From: CAZWAP01 sp964632005
GTDB taxonomy: Bacteria > Planctomycetota > Phycisphaerae > Sedimentisphaerales > Anaerobacaceae
Assembly: GCA_964632005.1 (NCBI GenBank)
Contig: CAZWAP010000028.1
Location: 1-31,493 of the forward strand
DNA: 31,493 nucleotides
Direction: 5' to 3'
This document shows, in pieces, positions 24,065 through 31,493 of this stretch. The translations under genes and the position numbers were made by a program. The notes under the pieces are model-generated. The model made no database searches. It saw only the letters and a list, made by a program, of their open reading frames with translations, and was not told where the DNA came from. Position 1 is the first letter of the stretch. Each line of letters starts with the position of its first letter.

Positions 24065-24143
24065 TGTGCTGTACGTCTTGCGCGGGTGTCGTTTGAAGAA
24101 GCTGCGCAGATAAGTTTGACGCCTTTTTTGGGAGCGAACCGGC

Positions 24144-25340
24144 ATGCCAGGCGATATGGAGAAACTTTACAACGAACGGCTCAAGCGCTACGTCACGGCG
24201 ATGCGCAACGAAAAGCCGGATATGGTTCCGATCCGCCCTTTTGTTGCGGAGTTTACAGCGAAATACGCCGGGTACACCTGCCAGGAGGTAACCGGCGACT
24301 ATGAGAAGGCCTTTGCGGCAGCACGCAAGTGCGCAGCCGATTTCGATTGGGACGCCGTGGTGGGCAATATGGTATACGTCTGGACGGGTCTTACCGAGGC
24401 CATCGGGCTAAAGTACTACGGTGTTCCCGGCATCGACGTGGAACCGGATATCGGTTTTCAATACAAAGAGCCGCCCGAACAGGACGCGTTCATGAAGTCC
24501 GATGAATACGACCAGTTTATCGAGGACCCCACGGGTTTCTTGTTCAACGTCTGGCTTCCCCGCGTATCGGCCGATGTCAGGGCGATGGACGAGAAAACCT
24601 CGATGCGGAATAACCTGTCTTTCCTCAAGGGTGGGATGGCTATGCTGAGCTACTTCAACGCCTTCGGCAGGCAAAACGAGCTGCTGCGGAAGGAATCAGG
24701 GACGGTCTCGGCGATTTCAGGAATTCTCAAGGCCCCGTTCGACATCATCGCCGACAAGCTGCGGGGATATGTGGGCCTGGCCATCGACGTGATAGAGCGC
24801 CCGGAGAAGGTCCTGGCGGCCTGCGAGGCCTTGGTTCCTCACCTGACCTACGTTGCTCTTTCCGGCGCGGATCCGGAGAAAAATGTGCCCATCGGACTAT
24901 GGATGCACAGGGGCTGCGTGCCGTTCTTCTCAAAAGAGCAGTTTGCGAAGTTCTACTGGCCGACGCTCAAGCCGATAATCGAGGAGCTGTGGAGCCAGGG
25001 CCACCAAACGTTGTTCTACGCCGAGGGCAACTGGGATGCCCACCTGGACTCGTTCGCCGAGCTGCCCGAAGGCTCGATCGTTTACCACGTCGACCACGGC
25101 GATATCTTCGAGGTGCACAGAAAACTCGGAGAAAAATTCTGCATCAGCGGGGGTATCCCGAACCTGCTCTTGAGCTATGGCACACCGGACGAGGTGCGGG
25201 CCTACTGCAAGAAGGTCATCGACGGGGTCGCACGCGACGGCGGTTACATTATGGATGCGGCCGCTATCGTACAGAACGATGCCAGGGTCGAGAATATCAA
25301 GGCGATGACCGATTTTACCCGAGAATATGGAGTCTATTGA
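24144..25340 (+). CDS. Uroporphyrinogen decarboxylase (URO-D) family protein
   Basis: The 398-residue product belongs to the URO-D superfamily, which includes HemE and corrinoid or CoM methyltransferases such as MtaA. Family landmarks are NERLKRYVTAMRNEKPDMVPIRPF at the start, the long helical middle, and a C-terminal FCISGGIPNLLLSYGTPDEVRAYCKKVIDGV with GGYIMDAAAIVQNDA. It is longer than HemE (about 340-350) and lacks HemE-typical N-terminal motifs, so a methyltransferase-type or unknown role is more likely than haem synthesis. A zinc triad (H-x-C...C) of MtaA type is not obvious. GGGAG precedes the ATG; a second ATG at 24156 is possible. Forms an apparent transcript with the next three genes. 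Confidence 0.8.
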   Translation: MPGDMEKLYNERLKRYVTAMRNEKPDMVPIRPFVAEFTAKYAGYTCQEVTGDYEKAFAAARKCAADFDWDAVVGNMVYVWTGLTEAIGLKYYGVPGIDVEPDIGFQYKEPPEQDAFMKSDEYDQFIEDPTGFLFNVWLPRVSADVRAMDEKTSMRNNLSFLKGGMAMLSYFNAFGRQNELLRKESGTVSAISGILKAPFDIIADKLRGYVGLAIDVIERPEKVLAACEALVPHLTYVALSGADPEKNVPIGLWMHRGCVPFFSKEQFAKFYWPTLKPIIEELWSQGHQTLFYAEGNWDAHLDSFAELPEGSIVYHVDHGDIFEVHRKLGEKFCISGGIPNLLLSYGTPDEVRAYCKKVIDGVARDGGYIMDAAAIVQNDARVENIKAMTDFTREYGVY

Positions 25341-25385
25341 GGCAGCCGACTGCAATTTGCAGCTGATAACGATGGAGGTATTGGT

Positions 25386-25556
25386 ATGCCGGAGCAAAAG
25401 AAATCCAAGAGAAAACCAGGGGTCTGTATCCCGTGGGAGGAAAAAGTCAAGGAGCTTGGCCAGATCAAGGGCGACCAAGAGTTCGTCAGAAAGGTCTGGG
25501 AAGATATCGACGCGCTGGGATACGTCTATATATGGCAGTGCCTGCTGTCATTCTGA
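25386..25556 (+). CDS. 56-residue hypothetical protein
   Basis: A short gene between the URO-D and Gfo/Idh genes. GGAGG lies seven bases before ATG, and the frame closes with TGA at 25554-25556. The product is highly charged: a Lys-rich start (PEQKKSKRKPG), then PWEEKVKELGQI, FVRKVWEDIDALGYVYIW and a hydrophobic end QCLLSF. It has two Cys (14 and 51) and no signal peptide. I do not recognise the family. The good ribosome-binding site and tight placement (45 bases after, 54 before its neighbours) support a real gene, possibly a small partner of the URO-D protein. Confidence 0.6.
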   Translation: MPEQKKSKRKPGVCIPWEEKVKELGQIKGDQEFVRKVWEDIDALGYVYIWQCLLSF

Positions 25557-25610
25557 GCGTCGTTTGTACAGGGCACGGTCATTTTGTATGTCGAATGGGA
25601 GCGATAGCGT

Positions 25611-26915
25611 ATGAAAGCTCGGCGCCGTATCACACGGAGGGGTTTTCTTAGGGGCGCGCTCGGAGCGGCCGGGACCGCCGCGGTGCTTCCGTACTTTGTG
25701 CCGTCAAGGGCCCTCGGCAAGGACGGGGTTGTCGCACCGAGTAATAGGGTTACCCTCGGCTGCATCGGCGTCGGCGACCACGGAACCAAAGTCAATCTGA
25801 AGAGCTTCCTGGGTTATTCGGATGCGCAGGTCCTCGCGGTCTGTGACGTGGACAGCCGCAGGCGCGAAGCCGCACAGGCGATGGTCAATACAAGCTATGG
25901 CACCGATGGCTGTGCGGCGTACACCGACTTCCGTGAAATTATCAACCGCGACGACATCGATGCCGTTGTTATCTCCACGCCGGATCACTGGCACGCACTG
26001 ATGTCGGTCATGGCAGCCAGGGCAGGCAAGGACGTCTTCTGCGAGAAGCCGACGCTCACGGTCCAGGAAGGACGCGTTCTCAGCGACACGATGGAGCGAT
26101 ACGGACGGGTCTTCCAGACCGCTTCGGGCGTGCGGGCCGCGGCCGGCTACCACAGGATGTGTGAGCTGGCCCGCAACGGCCGACTCGGTCGGCTCCATAC
26201 GCTCCGGGTTGTCCTGCCCAGCGGCCCGCATCGCCCGGGCGACCCGGCGCCTATGCCCGTGCCGGATTGGCTGGATTACGATTTGTGGCTAGGCCCGGCA
26301 CCGTGGACGCCTTTTACCAGGGACCGGCTCCACTATCATTGGCGCTGGATACTCGACTACTCCGGCGGCCAGTTGACCGACTGGGGGGCGCACCTGGTGG
26401 GAATAGCCCAGTGGGTGAACGACAGCGACGATACGGGCCCGGTGGAAGTCGAAGGCAAAGGCGTGTTCTGCTCGGAGGGGCTTTACAACACGGCCAAAGA
26501 GTACGAAATCCACTACACGTACGCCGACGGCACGAAATTGATCGTTACCTCCGGACGACCCGGCGTCCAGATCGAAGGCGATAAGGGATGGATCGGCGAC
26601 CTGGGCACGGGGCTCACGCAATTAAAAGCCAAGCCCGAGTCGCTGCTGGACGAGGTTATCCGGCCGGATGAAAAGCACGTTTATACCTGTCCGGCCGGCG
26701 AGCAGCGCAATTTCCTGGATTGCGTCAAGTCACGCAAAAAGTGCTTCTATCCTGCTGAAGCCGGCCACCGGACATTTACCATCACGCACATAGGAAATAT
26801 ATCGATGATGTTGGGCAAAAGGCTGAAATGGGACCCGGTCAACGAGCGTTTTACCAATGACGACCAGGCTAATCGCATGCTCTCAAGGGCGATGCGGAGC
26901 CCCTGGTGCCTGTAA
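25611..26915 (+). CDS. Tat-exported Gfo/Idh/MocA family oxidoreductase
   Basis: The 434-residue protein starts with a twin-arginine signal (TRRGFLRGALGAAG) and a likely cleavage after SRALG. The Rossmann domain follows: VTLGCIGVGDHG, VLAVCDVDSRRR, DAVVISTPDHWHA and the catalytic-type CEKPTL segment. The C-terminal substrate domain contains DYDLWLGPAPW and YHWRWILDYSGGQLTDWGAHL, typical of planctomycete exported Gfo/Idh proteins. It should bind NAD(P) and oxidise a sugar hydroxyl, often at C3; export with bound cofactor fits the Tat route. GGGAG precedes ATG. It is followed, with a ten-base overlap of a longer reading, by the DUF1080 fusion; the proper gap is 86 bases. Confidence 0.9.
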   Translation: MKARRRITRRGFLRGALGAAGTAAVLPYFVPSRALGKDGVVAPSNRVTLGCIGVGDHGTKVNLKSFLGYSDAQVLAVCDVDSRRREAAQAMVNTSYGTDGCAAYTDFREIINRDDIDAVVISTPDHWHALMSVMAARAGKDVFCEKPTLTVQEGRVLSDTMERYGRVFQTASGVRAAAGYHRMCELARNGRLGRLHTLRVVLPSGPHRPGDPAPMPVPDWLDYDLWLGPAPWTPFTRDRLHYHWRWILDYSGGQLTDWGAHLVGIAQWVNDSDDTGPVEVEGKGVFCSEGLYNTAKEYEIHYTYADGTKLIVTSGRPGVQIEGDKGWIGDLGTGLTQLKAKPESLLDEVIRPDEKHVYTCPAGEQRNFLDCVKSRKKCFYPAEAGHRTFTITHIGNISMMLGKRLKWDPVNERFTNDDQANRMLSRAMRSPWCL

Positions 26916-27001
26916 GAGCGATCTTGAGATTGTTTTGGTCGGGCCTCATGAGTCGGCTACGGCCCGAGAAGAACCACACAGATAGAAAGGAAGGCATTAT
27001 T

Positions 27002-28534
27002 ATGAAGGTTCAAGGTAGCTGGATTCGGCTGTTAGCGCTGCTCGCCGTTGCTGCCACCCTGCCAGCGGTGGTGAATGCCCGAGCAGAACAAACCAAAGGC
27101 AGGGTGTACCTGGTCGGCGCGGATTTTTCCGGGTGGCGGGGGAACACGGGCGACTGGCAAATCGCGGGCGACGCCATTGTAAATCCATCGAATGAAAGGC
27201 TGCTGAGCTCCAAGCCGGGCAGCGGTGTCATAATCAACGGTCCGACGGGCAGGACAACCAACCTCCTGAGCAAAGCCGAGTTCGGCGATGTCCGCGCCCA
27301 CGTTGAGTTTATGGTACCCAAGGGCTCCAATTCGGGCGTATATTTTATGGGGCGCTATGAGATTCAGATCCTCGATAGCTGGTCAGTGGCCAGCCCGAAG
27401 TTCTCCGACTGCGGCGGGATCTACCAGCGTTGGGATAACAACAGAACGCCGAAGGGCTTCGAGGGTCACCCGCCCCGCGTCAATGCCTCCCGTCCGCCGG
27501 GCCAGTGGCAGAGCTTCGACGTCATTTTCCGGGCGCCGCGGTTTGACCGGAGAGGCAACAAGGTCGCTAAGGCTCGCTTCGAGAAGGTCATCCACAACGG
27601 GGTTGTGGTGCATGAAGATGTGGAGCTGAGCGGGCCGACGCGGGCCAGCGTATTTGACGATGAGCAACCGCGCGGTCCTCTAATGCTGCAGGGGGACCAC
27701 GGCCCCGTGGCGTATCGCAATATATGGCTTGAGCCGGCCGGGCCAAATCCATTTTTTGCGCTGGATACCGCAACCAAGGACGCAAAGCACCGCAGCGCAA
27801 AAGCACAGGTCTCGATGGTTAAGGAACTGGGCTACGCGGGGATAGCCCCGAGCGCGGGCAAGGGCCTGGCGGAAATGGCCGAGGAGGCGTGGAAAAACGG
27901 TTTGACGGTCGTGGCGGCCTATGTCGGTACCTATATCGGGCCCGGACAACGGGAATACGGCCCGGAGCTAACCGAGGCCCTTGAAATCCTCAAGGGGACG
28001 AACTCCATACTCTGGCTCTTTATCCGGAGCAAGACCTACAAGCCTTCATCGCCACAAGGCGACCGAGAAGCCGTCGAGCTGGTCCGGGAAGTCGCGGATA
28101 TGGCAGCCGAGAAGAACGTTCGGGTCGCGCTATATCCCCACGCGGGTTTCTGGCTCGAACGCCTCGAGGACGCCATCCGCGTAGCGAAGAAGGCCGAGAG
28201 GAAAAACGTCGGAGTGACGTTCAATCTGTGCCACTGGCTCAAGGTGGACGACCGGCGGGATCCCGAGCCGCTGATCAAGATGGCGATGCCTTATCTTTTC
28301 GTCGTTACGATCAACGGCGCCGACGCCGACGGGAATGATTGGAAGAGCCTCATTCAGACTCTCGACCGGGGTACGTTCGATGTGCGTGGGTTCCTCAGGA
28401 CGCTGGCTGACTGCGGCTATACAGGCCCGGTAGGGTTCCAGGGTTATGGCATCGGCGGTGACGCCTACGACAACCTCAAGCGGACAATGGATGCCTGGAA
28501 AAAGCTCTCACGTGTCTTTTTGACGGATAATTAG
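27002..28534 (+). CDS. Exported DUF1080 (3-keto-disaccharide hydrolase) domain fused to a TIM-barrel epimerase-like domain
   Basis: The 510-residue protein has a Sec signal peptide (residues 1-28, KVQGSWIRLLALLAVAAT, cleavage near VNARA). Residues ~35-255 are a DUF1080 jelly roll with YEIQILDSW, CGGIYQRWD and GPLMLQGDHGPVAYRNIWLEP, the family signature. Residues ~258-508 resemble sugar-phosphate isomerase/epimerase (xylose isomerase-like) TIM barrels: VSMVKELGYAGIA, RVALYPHAGFW, FNLCHWLK and GPVGFQGYG. DUF1080 members cleave 3-keto-glycosides; barrel relatives act on keto-sugars, so the two domains may perform consecutive steps outside the cytoplasm. The start ATG 27002 has AAGGAAGG upstream; longer readings from 26906 lack a signal peptide at the end. 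Confidence 0.85.
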   Translation: MKVQGSWIRLLALLAVAATLPAVVNARAEQTKGRVYLVGADFSGWRGNTGDWQIAGDAIVNPSNERLLSSKPGSGVIINGPTGRTTNLLSKAEFGDVRAHVEFMVPKGSNSGVYFMGRYEIQILDSWSVASPKFSDCGGIYQRWDNNRTPKGFEGHPPRVNASRPPGQWQSFDVIFRAPRFDRRGNKVAKARFEKVIHNGVVVHEDVELSGPTRASVFDDEQPRGPLMLQGDHGPVAYRNIWLEPAGPNPFFALDTATKDAKHRSAKAQVSMVKELGYAGIAPSAGKGLAEMAEEAWKNGLTVVAAYVGTYIGPGQREYGPELTEALEILKGTNSILWLFIRSKTYKPSSPQGDREAVELVREVADMAAEKNVRVALYPHAGFWLERLEDAIRVAKKAERKNVGVTFNLCHWLKVDDRRDPEPLIKMAMPYLFVVTINGADADGNDWKSLIQTLDRGTFDVRGFLRTLADCGYTGPVGFQGYGIGGDAYDNLKRTMDAWKKLSRVFLTDN

Positions 28535-28551
28535 CTTCAGCTGAAAGACAG

Positions 28552-28848
28552 ATGGAAACTCTCGAGCTGTTACGGGACTATCTTCCGACGGCGGTGTTTA
28601 CCGGCAACGGCCTCGTGTTTATCAGCGAGGACTGGCGAGTAGAGCTCACAGAACACAAGGATAAAGATTTCAGCAAATCGGACGCCGAGCCTTCCACCAT
28701 ACGCGTTAAGATCTTCAAGAAAACTATCGACGGTGAGTACATCGGTGGCCACTACGAGGACTTCAAGTTAGCGACCTTAGGTGAGCTTGCCGAGCAGATT
28801 GAGAAATATGTCCAGGCGGCGATCGGCAGAAATATCAGAGAGCCGTAG
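28552..28848 (+). CDS. 98-residue hypothetical protein
   Basis: A compact acidic-basic mixed protein: ELLRDYLPTAVFTGNGLVF, SEDWRVELTEHKDKDFSKSD, STIRVKIFKKTIDGEYIGGHYEDFKLA and a final helix ELAEQIEKYVQAAIGR. The pattern suggests alternating beta strands with one C-terminal helix. No signal peptide, Cys or membrane segment. I do not recognise the family. It follows the DUF1080 fusion by 17 bases and precedes the DUF167 gene by 43, so it may end that operon or begin the next. Confidence 0.55.
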   Translation: METLELLRDYLPTAVFTGNGLVFISEDWRVELTEHKDKDFSKSDAEPSTIRVKIFKKTIDGEYIGGHYEDFKLATLGELAEQIEKYVQAAIGRNIREP

Positions 28849-28891
28849 CAACCACCGACGAGAGCGAAGGTCTTTGCCCTCGTGACCTTGT

Positions 28892-29206
28892 ATGTGTGAA
28901 CTATCCATCAGGAAGACCAATAGGGGTGTTGCTTTCGTCGCGAAGGTGGTGCCGGGCAGCAGCCGCACGGGCGTCGCGGGAGTGCTTGACGGGATGCTGA
29001 AGGTCAAGATCTCCGCGGCTCCCGAAAAAGGAAGAGCCAACCAATCTCTGGTCGGATTCCTGGCCGATAGACTCGGCGTCAAGAAGAATGCCGTCAGCAT
29101 CGTATCAGGCTCGCGCAAGCCCACAAAGCAAATAGAGGTCAGGGGCATTACGCCGGAAATGTTGTTAGACAGACTGAATTTGAACAAGCAGGATGGTAGC
29201 CAATGA
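28892..29206 (+). CDS. DUF167 (YggU) family protein
   Basis: The 104-residue product matches DUF167/YggU: VAFVAKVVPGSSRTGVAGVLDGMLKVKISAAPEKGRANQSLVGFLADRLGVKKNAVSIVSGSRKPTKQIEV. The motif APEKGRAN and the SGSRKPTK stretch are diagnostic. These are small alpha/beta proteins of unknown function, found across bacteria, archaea and eukaryotes. Length is typical (about 95-100). The ATG at 28892 has no strong ribosome-binding site. It overlaps the MATE gene by four bases (ATGA), so the two are translationally coupled. Confidence 0.9.
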   Translation: MCELSIRKTNRGVAFVAKVVPGSSRTGVAGVLDGMLKVKISAAPEKGRANQSLVGFLADRLGVKKNAVSIVSGSRKPTKQIEVRGITPEMLLDRLNLNKQDGSQ

Positions 29207-30627
29207 CTCGCGACTCGTCTGTACTTAAACCGGCAGAACAGGACCCGACTTCCCTGAGATATATGCTGCGGCTGGCCGCGCCGATGGTCGTAACGACCAT
29301 ATCCTTCACGATTATGCAATTCGTCGACAGGTTTATGGTCTCACGGCTCGGCACCGATGCGCTGGCCGCGATTCTGCCGGCCGGCTTCGTGAGCTTTCTA
29401 CCGAGCGGCTTTGCAATAGGCGCGATGGCAAGCCTCAATACTTTTGTCAGCCAGAGCCTCGGCAGAGGAGAAAAAACCGAGTGCTCCAGCTACTTCTGGC
29501 AGGTAATGTGGATGGGACTGGCATATTTTGTGGCCGTGGCGCTTCTGATGTGGCCGAGCGCACCGTGGATATTCAGGATGATGGGCCAGCCCGAAGGCGT
29601 GATCGAAATGGAGGTTATATACCTTCGCATAATGCTTTATGCCCATATCGTCGCCGTGGTTAACTGGTCCTGCAACCAGTTCTTTATGGGTATACACCGG
29701 CCCATTATCACGATGTGCGCATCGTTCTGCGGGCAGGTGGTCAACGTCGCGGCGAATTATGCACTGATTTTCGGCAAGTTCGGCTTTCCCCGACTGGGAA
29801 TCGCAGGAGCCGGCTGGGGCACATTCACGGGCATAACGGTGGCTGCGGTCGTAAACCTGGCGGTCTTCTTGACCGGGCGGATCAACCGACAATTCACACC
29901 GAGACGCTCGCTCGGAATCGACCCGAGCAAGATGTACAACCTCCTGGCAGTCGGGCTGCCCGCAGGGTTCGGGCTTATGATGAACGTTGCCTTCTGGGGA
30001 ATGATTCTCATCGCTCTGGTCGGCAGACACGGCAAGGAGGCACTCGCTGCAACCAGTGCCGTTCTTTCCTACGGAGGGATAGCGGTGATGCCGGTCGTAG
30101 GGATAGGGACCGCTCTCTCAGCGGCCGTGGGCAAGACAATAGGTCAGGGCCGCAAGGACCTCGCACCCAGGCAGACCAGTGTGTGCTTGCGGGTGGGACT
30201 GGCTTATATGGGGCTGGTGAGCGTGTGTTTCCTGCTGTTCCGACATCAACTGATGCGGTTCTGGTCGAGCGACCAGAAGGTGATCGAGGCCGGCGCGAAA
30301 ATCCTGGTTTGTGCGGCTTTCTACCAGGTTTTCCACGCTGCGCGAATCATCTACAGCGGCTCGCTCCGCGGGGCCGGTGACACGCTGTGGTTGGCGCTGA
30401 TTTCCGCCGTCGGTGCTGCCCTGATACTGGGCTTCGGGGGCTGGCTGATCGTCAAGATCTTTCCGCAGGTCGGTTATATGGGCCCGTGGCTTATGGCGGC
30501 GGTAAGCATTGCCGGCGTGGGCCTGGCAAACCGCTGGCGGTTCAAGAGTAACCGGTGGATGGAGATAGATCTATTCAGGCGGCCACCGATCGCGGTGCCG
30601 GCCCAAAATGGCGCACCGGTGGAGTAA
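29203..30627 (+). CDS. MATE family efflux transporter
   Basis: The 474-residue inner-membrane protein has two repeats of about six helices, as in MATE antiporters that export cationic compounds with H+ or Na+. The N-terminal repeat has LRLAAPMVVTTISFTIMQFVDRFMVSRLGTDALAA and SLNTFVSQSLGRGE; the second has SYGGIAVMPVVGIGTALSAAVGKTIGQGRKD and RIIYSGSLRGAGDTLW, the repeated G-x-G motifs of the family. A short polar C-terminal tail follows. Substrate and coupling ion cannot be read. The next gene is convergent, 30 bases away. Confidence 0.92.
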   Translation: MTRDSSVLKPAEQDPTSLRYMLRLAAPMVVTTISFTIMQFVDRFMVSRLGTDALAAILPAGFVSFLPSGFAIGAMASLNTFVSQSLGRGEKTECSSYFWQVMWMGLAYFVAVALLMWPSAPWIFRMMGQPEGVIEMEVIYLRIMLYAHIVAVVNWSCNQFFMGIHRPIITMCASFCGQVVNVAANYALIFGKFGFPRLGIAGAGWGTFTGITVAAVVNLAVFLTGRINRQFTPRRSLGIDPSKMYNLLAVGLPAGFGLMMNVAFWGMILIALVGRHGKEALAATSAVLSYGGIAVMPVVGIGTALSAAVGKTIGQGRKDLAPRQTSVCLRVGLAYMGLVSVCFLLFRHQLMRFWSSDQKVIEAGAKILVCAAFYQVFHAARIIYSGSLRGAGDTLWLALISAVGAALILGFGGWLIVKIFPQVGYMGPWLMAAVSIAGVGLANRWRFKSNRWMEIDLFRRPPIAVPAQNGAPVE

Positions 30628-30657
30628 TCACCTCTGTGGCCGGTGGGGCCGCACCTA

Positions 30658-31392
30658 TCAGTCGGTTATCGGCTTGATCTTGATGTTCCGCACTGCGCCG
30701 GTCGTCTGCCACGTGGCTATTCCCAACGGCTGGGATAGATCTACCTCGGGCCTGATGTCGATGTGCCTGCCCTCGATCCCGATATCAACCAGCGGTTCTC
30801 CGTCCAACCAGGCCTGGATCTTCTTGGGTGTGACACGCAGCCGAACGTGGTACCATTTGCCGTTCTCGAAGGAGACAAAACGGGTCGTCTCGTTGTTGGC
30901 CGCATCGTAGTAGTCGATGTTCGAGAGGCCGCAGAGTTCACCGCCCCAGCCGCCGAGTATCAGCGAACAGGGTCTATCTCCGACGGGAAACGTCAGGCCG
31001 CAAAAAAAGTCACTGCCCTCGACCCGCATCGCCTCGAGCGTTATCTCGTAATTCTGGCGGATCAGCGGGCCGGTCCAGGTTATCCCGGTCATATCGTTGC
31101 CCATTGTCATATATATCGCCCCGTCCTTAACGTAGACGTCCCCCTGCCCGCCGAAATCCGTAATTTTCCATTTACCCAGCGACTTGCCGTCAAAAAGACT
31201 GGTCTCGGCGGTGATAACCTCTGTCGTAGTCCCGGCCCCCGTGGTCTGGCGGCGGCCGGACGGAGGACACCCTATCAGGCCAACCAGGCTGGTAAGTACC
31301 AGCGCATTTGCCACCCGGCGAAACCCGGCTCGCCCAACAAATGATGTACGTCCAGCACCAACAGGGTTGTCGGTTGTGTATCCCGTTGCCAT
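30658..31392 (-). CDS. DUF1080-like lipoprotein
   Basis: The 244-residue protein has a long basic N-terminus, then a hydrophobic signal with lipobox LIGC (Cys near residue 42), so it is a lipoprotein. The rest is a jelly roll of the DUF1080/LamG type: SLFDGKSLGKWKITDFGGQGDVYVKDGAIYM, FFCGLTFPVGDRPCSLILGGWGG, and FENGKWYHVRLRVTPKKIQAWLDGEPLVD. The classic closing GPIxLQxHG signature is weak (LGIATWQTTGAVRNIKIKPI), so it is a divergent member. An AAGGAG site before ATG supports the start. It is convergent with the MATE gene and has its own promoter; function is probably carbohydrate binding or 3-keto-glycoside hydrolysis at the envelope. Confidence 0.82.
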   Translation of the reverse strand: MATGYTTDNPVGAGRTSFVGRAGFRRVANALVLTSLVGLIGCPPSGRRQTTGAGTTTEVITAETSLFDGKSLGKWKITDFGGQGDVYVKDGAIYMTMGNDMTGITWTGPLIRQNYEITLEAMRVEGSDFFCGLTFPVGDRPCSLILGGWGGELCGLSNIDYYDAANNETTRFVSFENGKWYHVRLRVTPKKIQAWLDGEPLVDIGIEGRHIDIRPEVDLSQPLGIATWQTTGAVRNIKIKPITD

Positions 31393-31447
31393 CTTGCTTC
31401 TCCTTGCAATATCGACCCACGTCGTTTACAATGAATCCGGGACACAG

Positions 31448-31478
31448 ATTATACAACAGTTGTTGACTTGGCGGGCAA
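31448..31478 (-). promoter_or_regulatory. Promoter and small palindrome upstream of the DUF1080 lipoprotein
   Basis: On the minus strand a perfect -10, TATAAT (31453-31448), is preceded by TTGCCC (31478-31473) at 19 bases, a rather long spacer. Between them sits a short perfect palindrome, ACAAC-T-GTTGT (31453-31463), placed as an operator would be. Leader to the ATG is about 50 bases. Confidence 0.5.
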
Positions 31479-31493
31479 TTTTTTGGCGCCCCC

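Noticed and set aside
25327..25614. 95-codon plus-strand frame between the URO-D and Gfo/Idh genes
   Set aside because: Conflicts with the 56-codon gene at 25386, which has a far better ribosome-binding site; composition is Arg/Ser-rich as in shadow frames.

Overview
The window looks like a chromosomal piece of a high-GC, diderm, probably anaerobic bacterium. Gram-negative LPS genes (lipid A kinase, complete-looking heptose activation, heptosyltransferase), the bacterial GatCAB amidotransferase, and several Tat-exported or lipoprotein DUF1080 and Gfo/Idh proteins together suggest Planctomycetota (Phycisphaerae-like). This assignment is inference from gene content; no rRNA or tRNA is present to test it, and I see no mobile element, CRISPR array or prophage gene.

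Layout. (1) 87-8261, plus strand: an envelope operon behind a good sigma70-like promoter: lpxK, hldE, gmhA, a gmhB with a membrane-anchored tail, a heptosyltransferase fused to a WaaP-type kinase, a GT4 glycosyltransferase, and plsY. (2) 14430-8324, minus strand: rpmB with a clear terminator, then gatC-gatA-gatB, a small cupin, and a Tat-exported degenerate aldo/keto reductase paired with a tetraheme c-type cytochrome. (3) 15046-14711, minus strand: a lone STAS-domain protein. (4) 15187-23878, plus strand: a long molybdenum/tungsten operon starting from a promoter whose start site is covered by a perfect 8-8-8 inverted repeat. Order: a 62-aa protein ending in CQLGCF, a ModE-like DNA-binding protein without molbindin domain, the WtpABC oxyanion transporter, a MobB-like/MobA fusion, moeA, a compact moaA, moaC, a MOSC protein, mogA and a DUF3786 protein. 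(5) 24036-28534, plus strand: a URO-D family protein, a 56-aa protein, a Tat-exported Gfo/Idh oxidoreductase and an exported DUF1080-TIM-barrel fusion. (6) 28552-30627: an orphan small protein, a DUF167 (YggU) protein and a MATE transporter. (7) 31392-30658, minus strand: a DUF1080 lipoprotein with its own promoter.

How they fit together. Region 1 makes activated heptose, transfers it to the LPS core and probably phosphorylates it, with lipid A and phospholipid steps alongside. Region 4 joins oxyanion uptake, its likely regulator and operator, and most pterin cofactor steps (MoaA, MoaC, MogA, MoeA, MobA) in one transcript; the MPT synthase genes moaD and moaE and a moeB homologue are absent from the window. 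Regions 5 and 7 look like parts of an exported 3-keto-sugar pathway, in which Gfo/Idh oxidises and DUF1080 cleaves.

The strongest candidates for something under-described are the operator plus CQLGCF protein plus truncated ModE at the head of the Mo/W operon, the heptosyltransferase-kinase fusion, and the membrane-tethered GmhB with a degenerate zinc loop.
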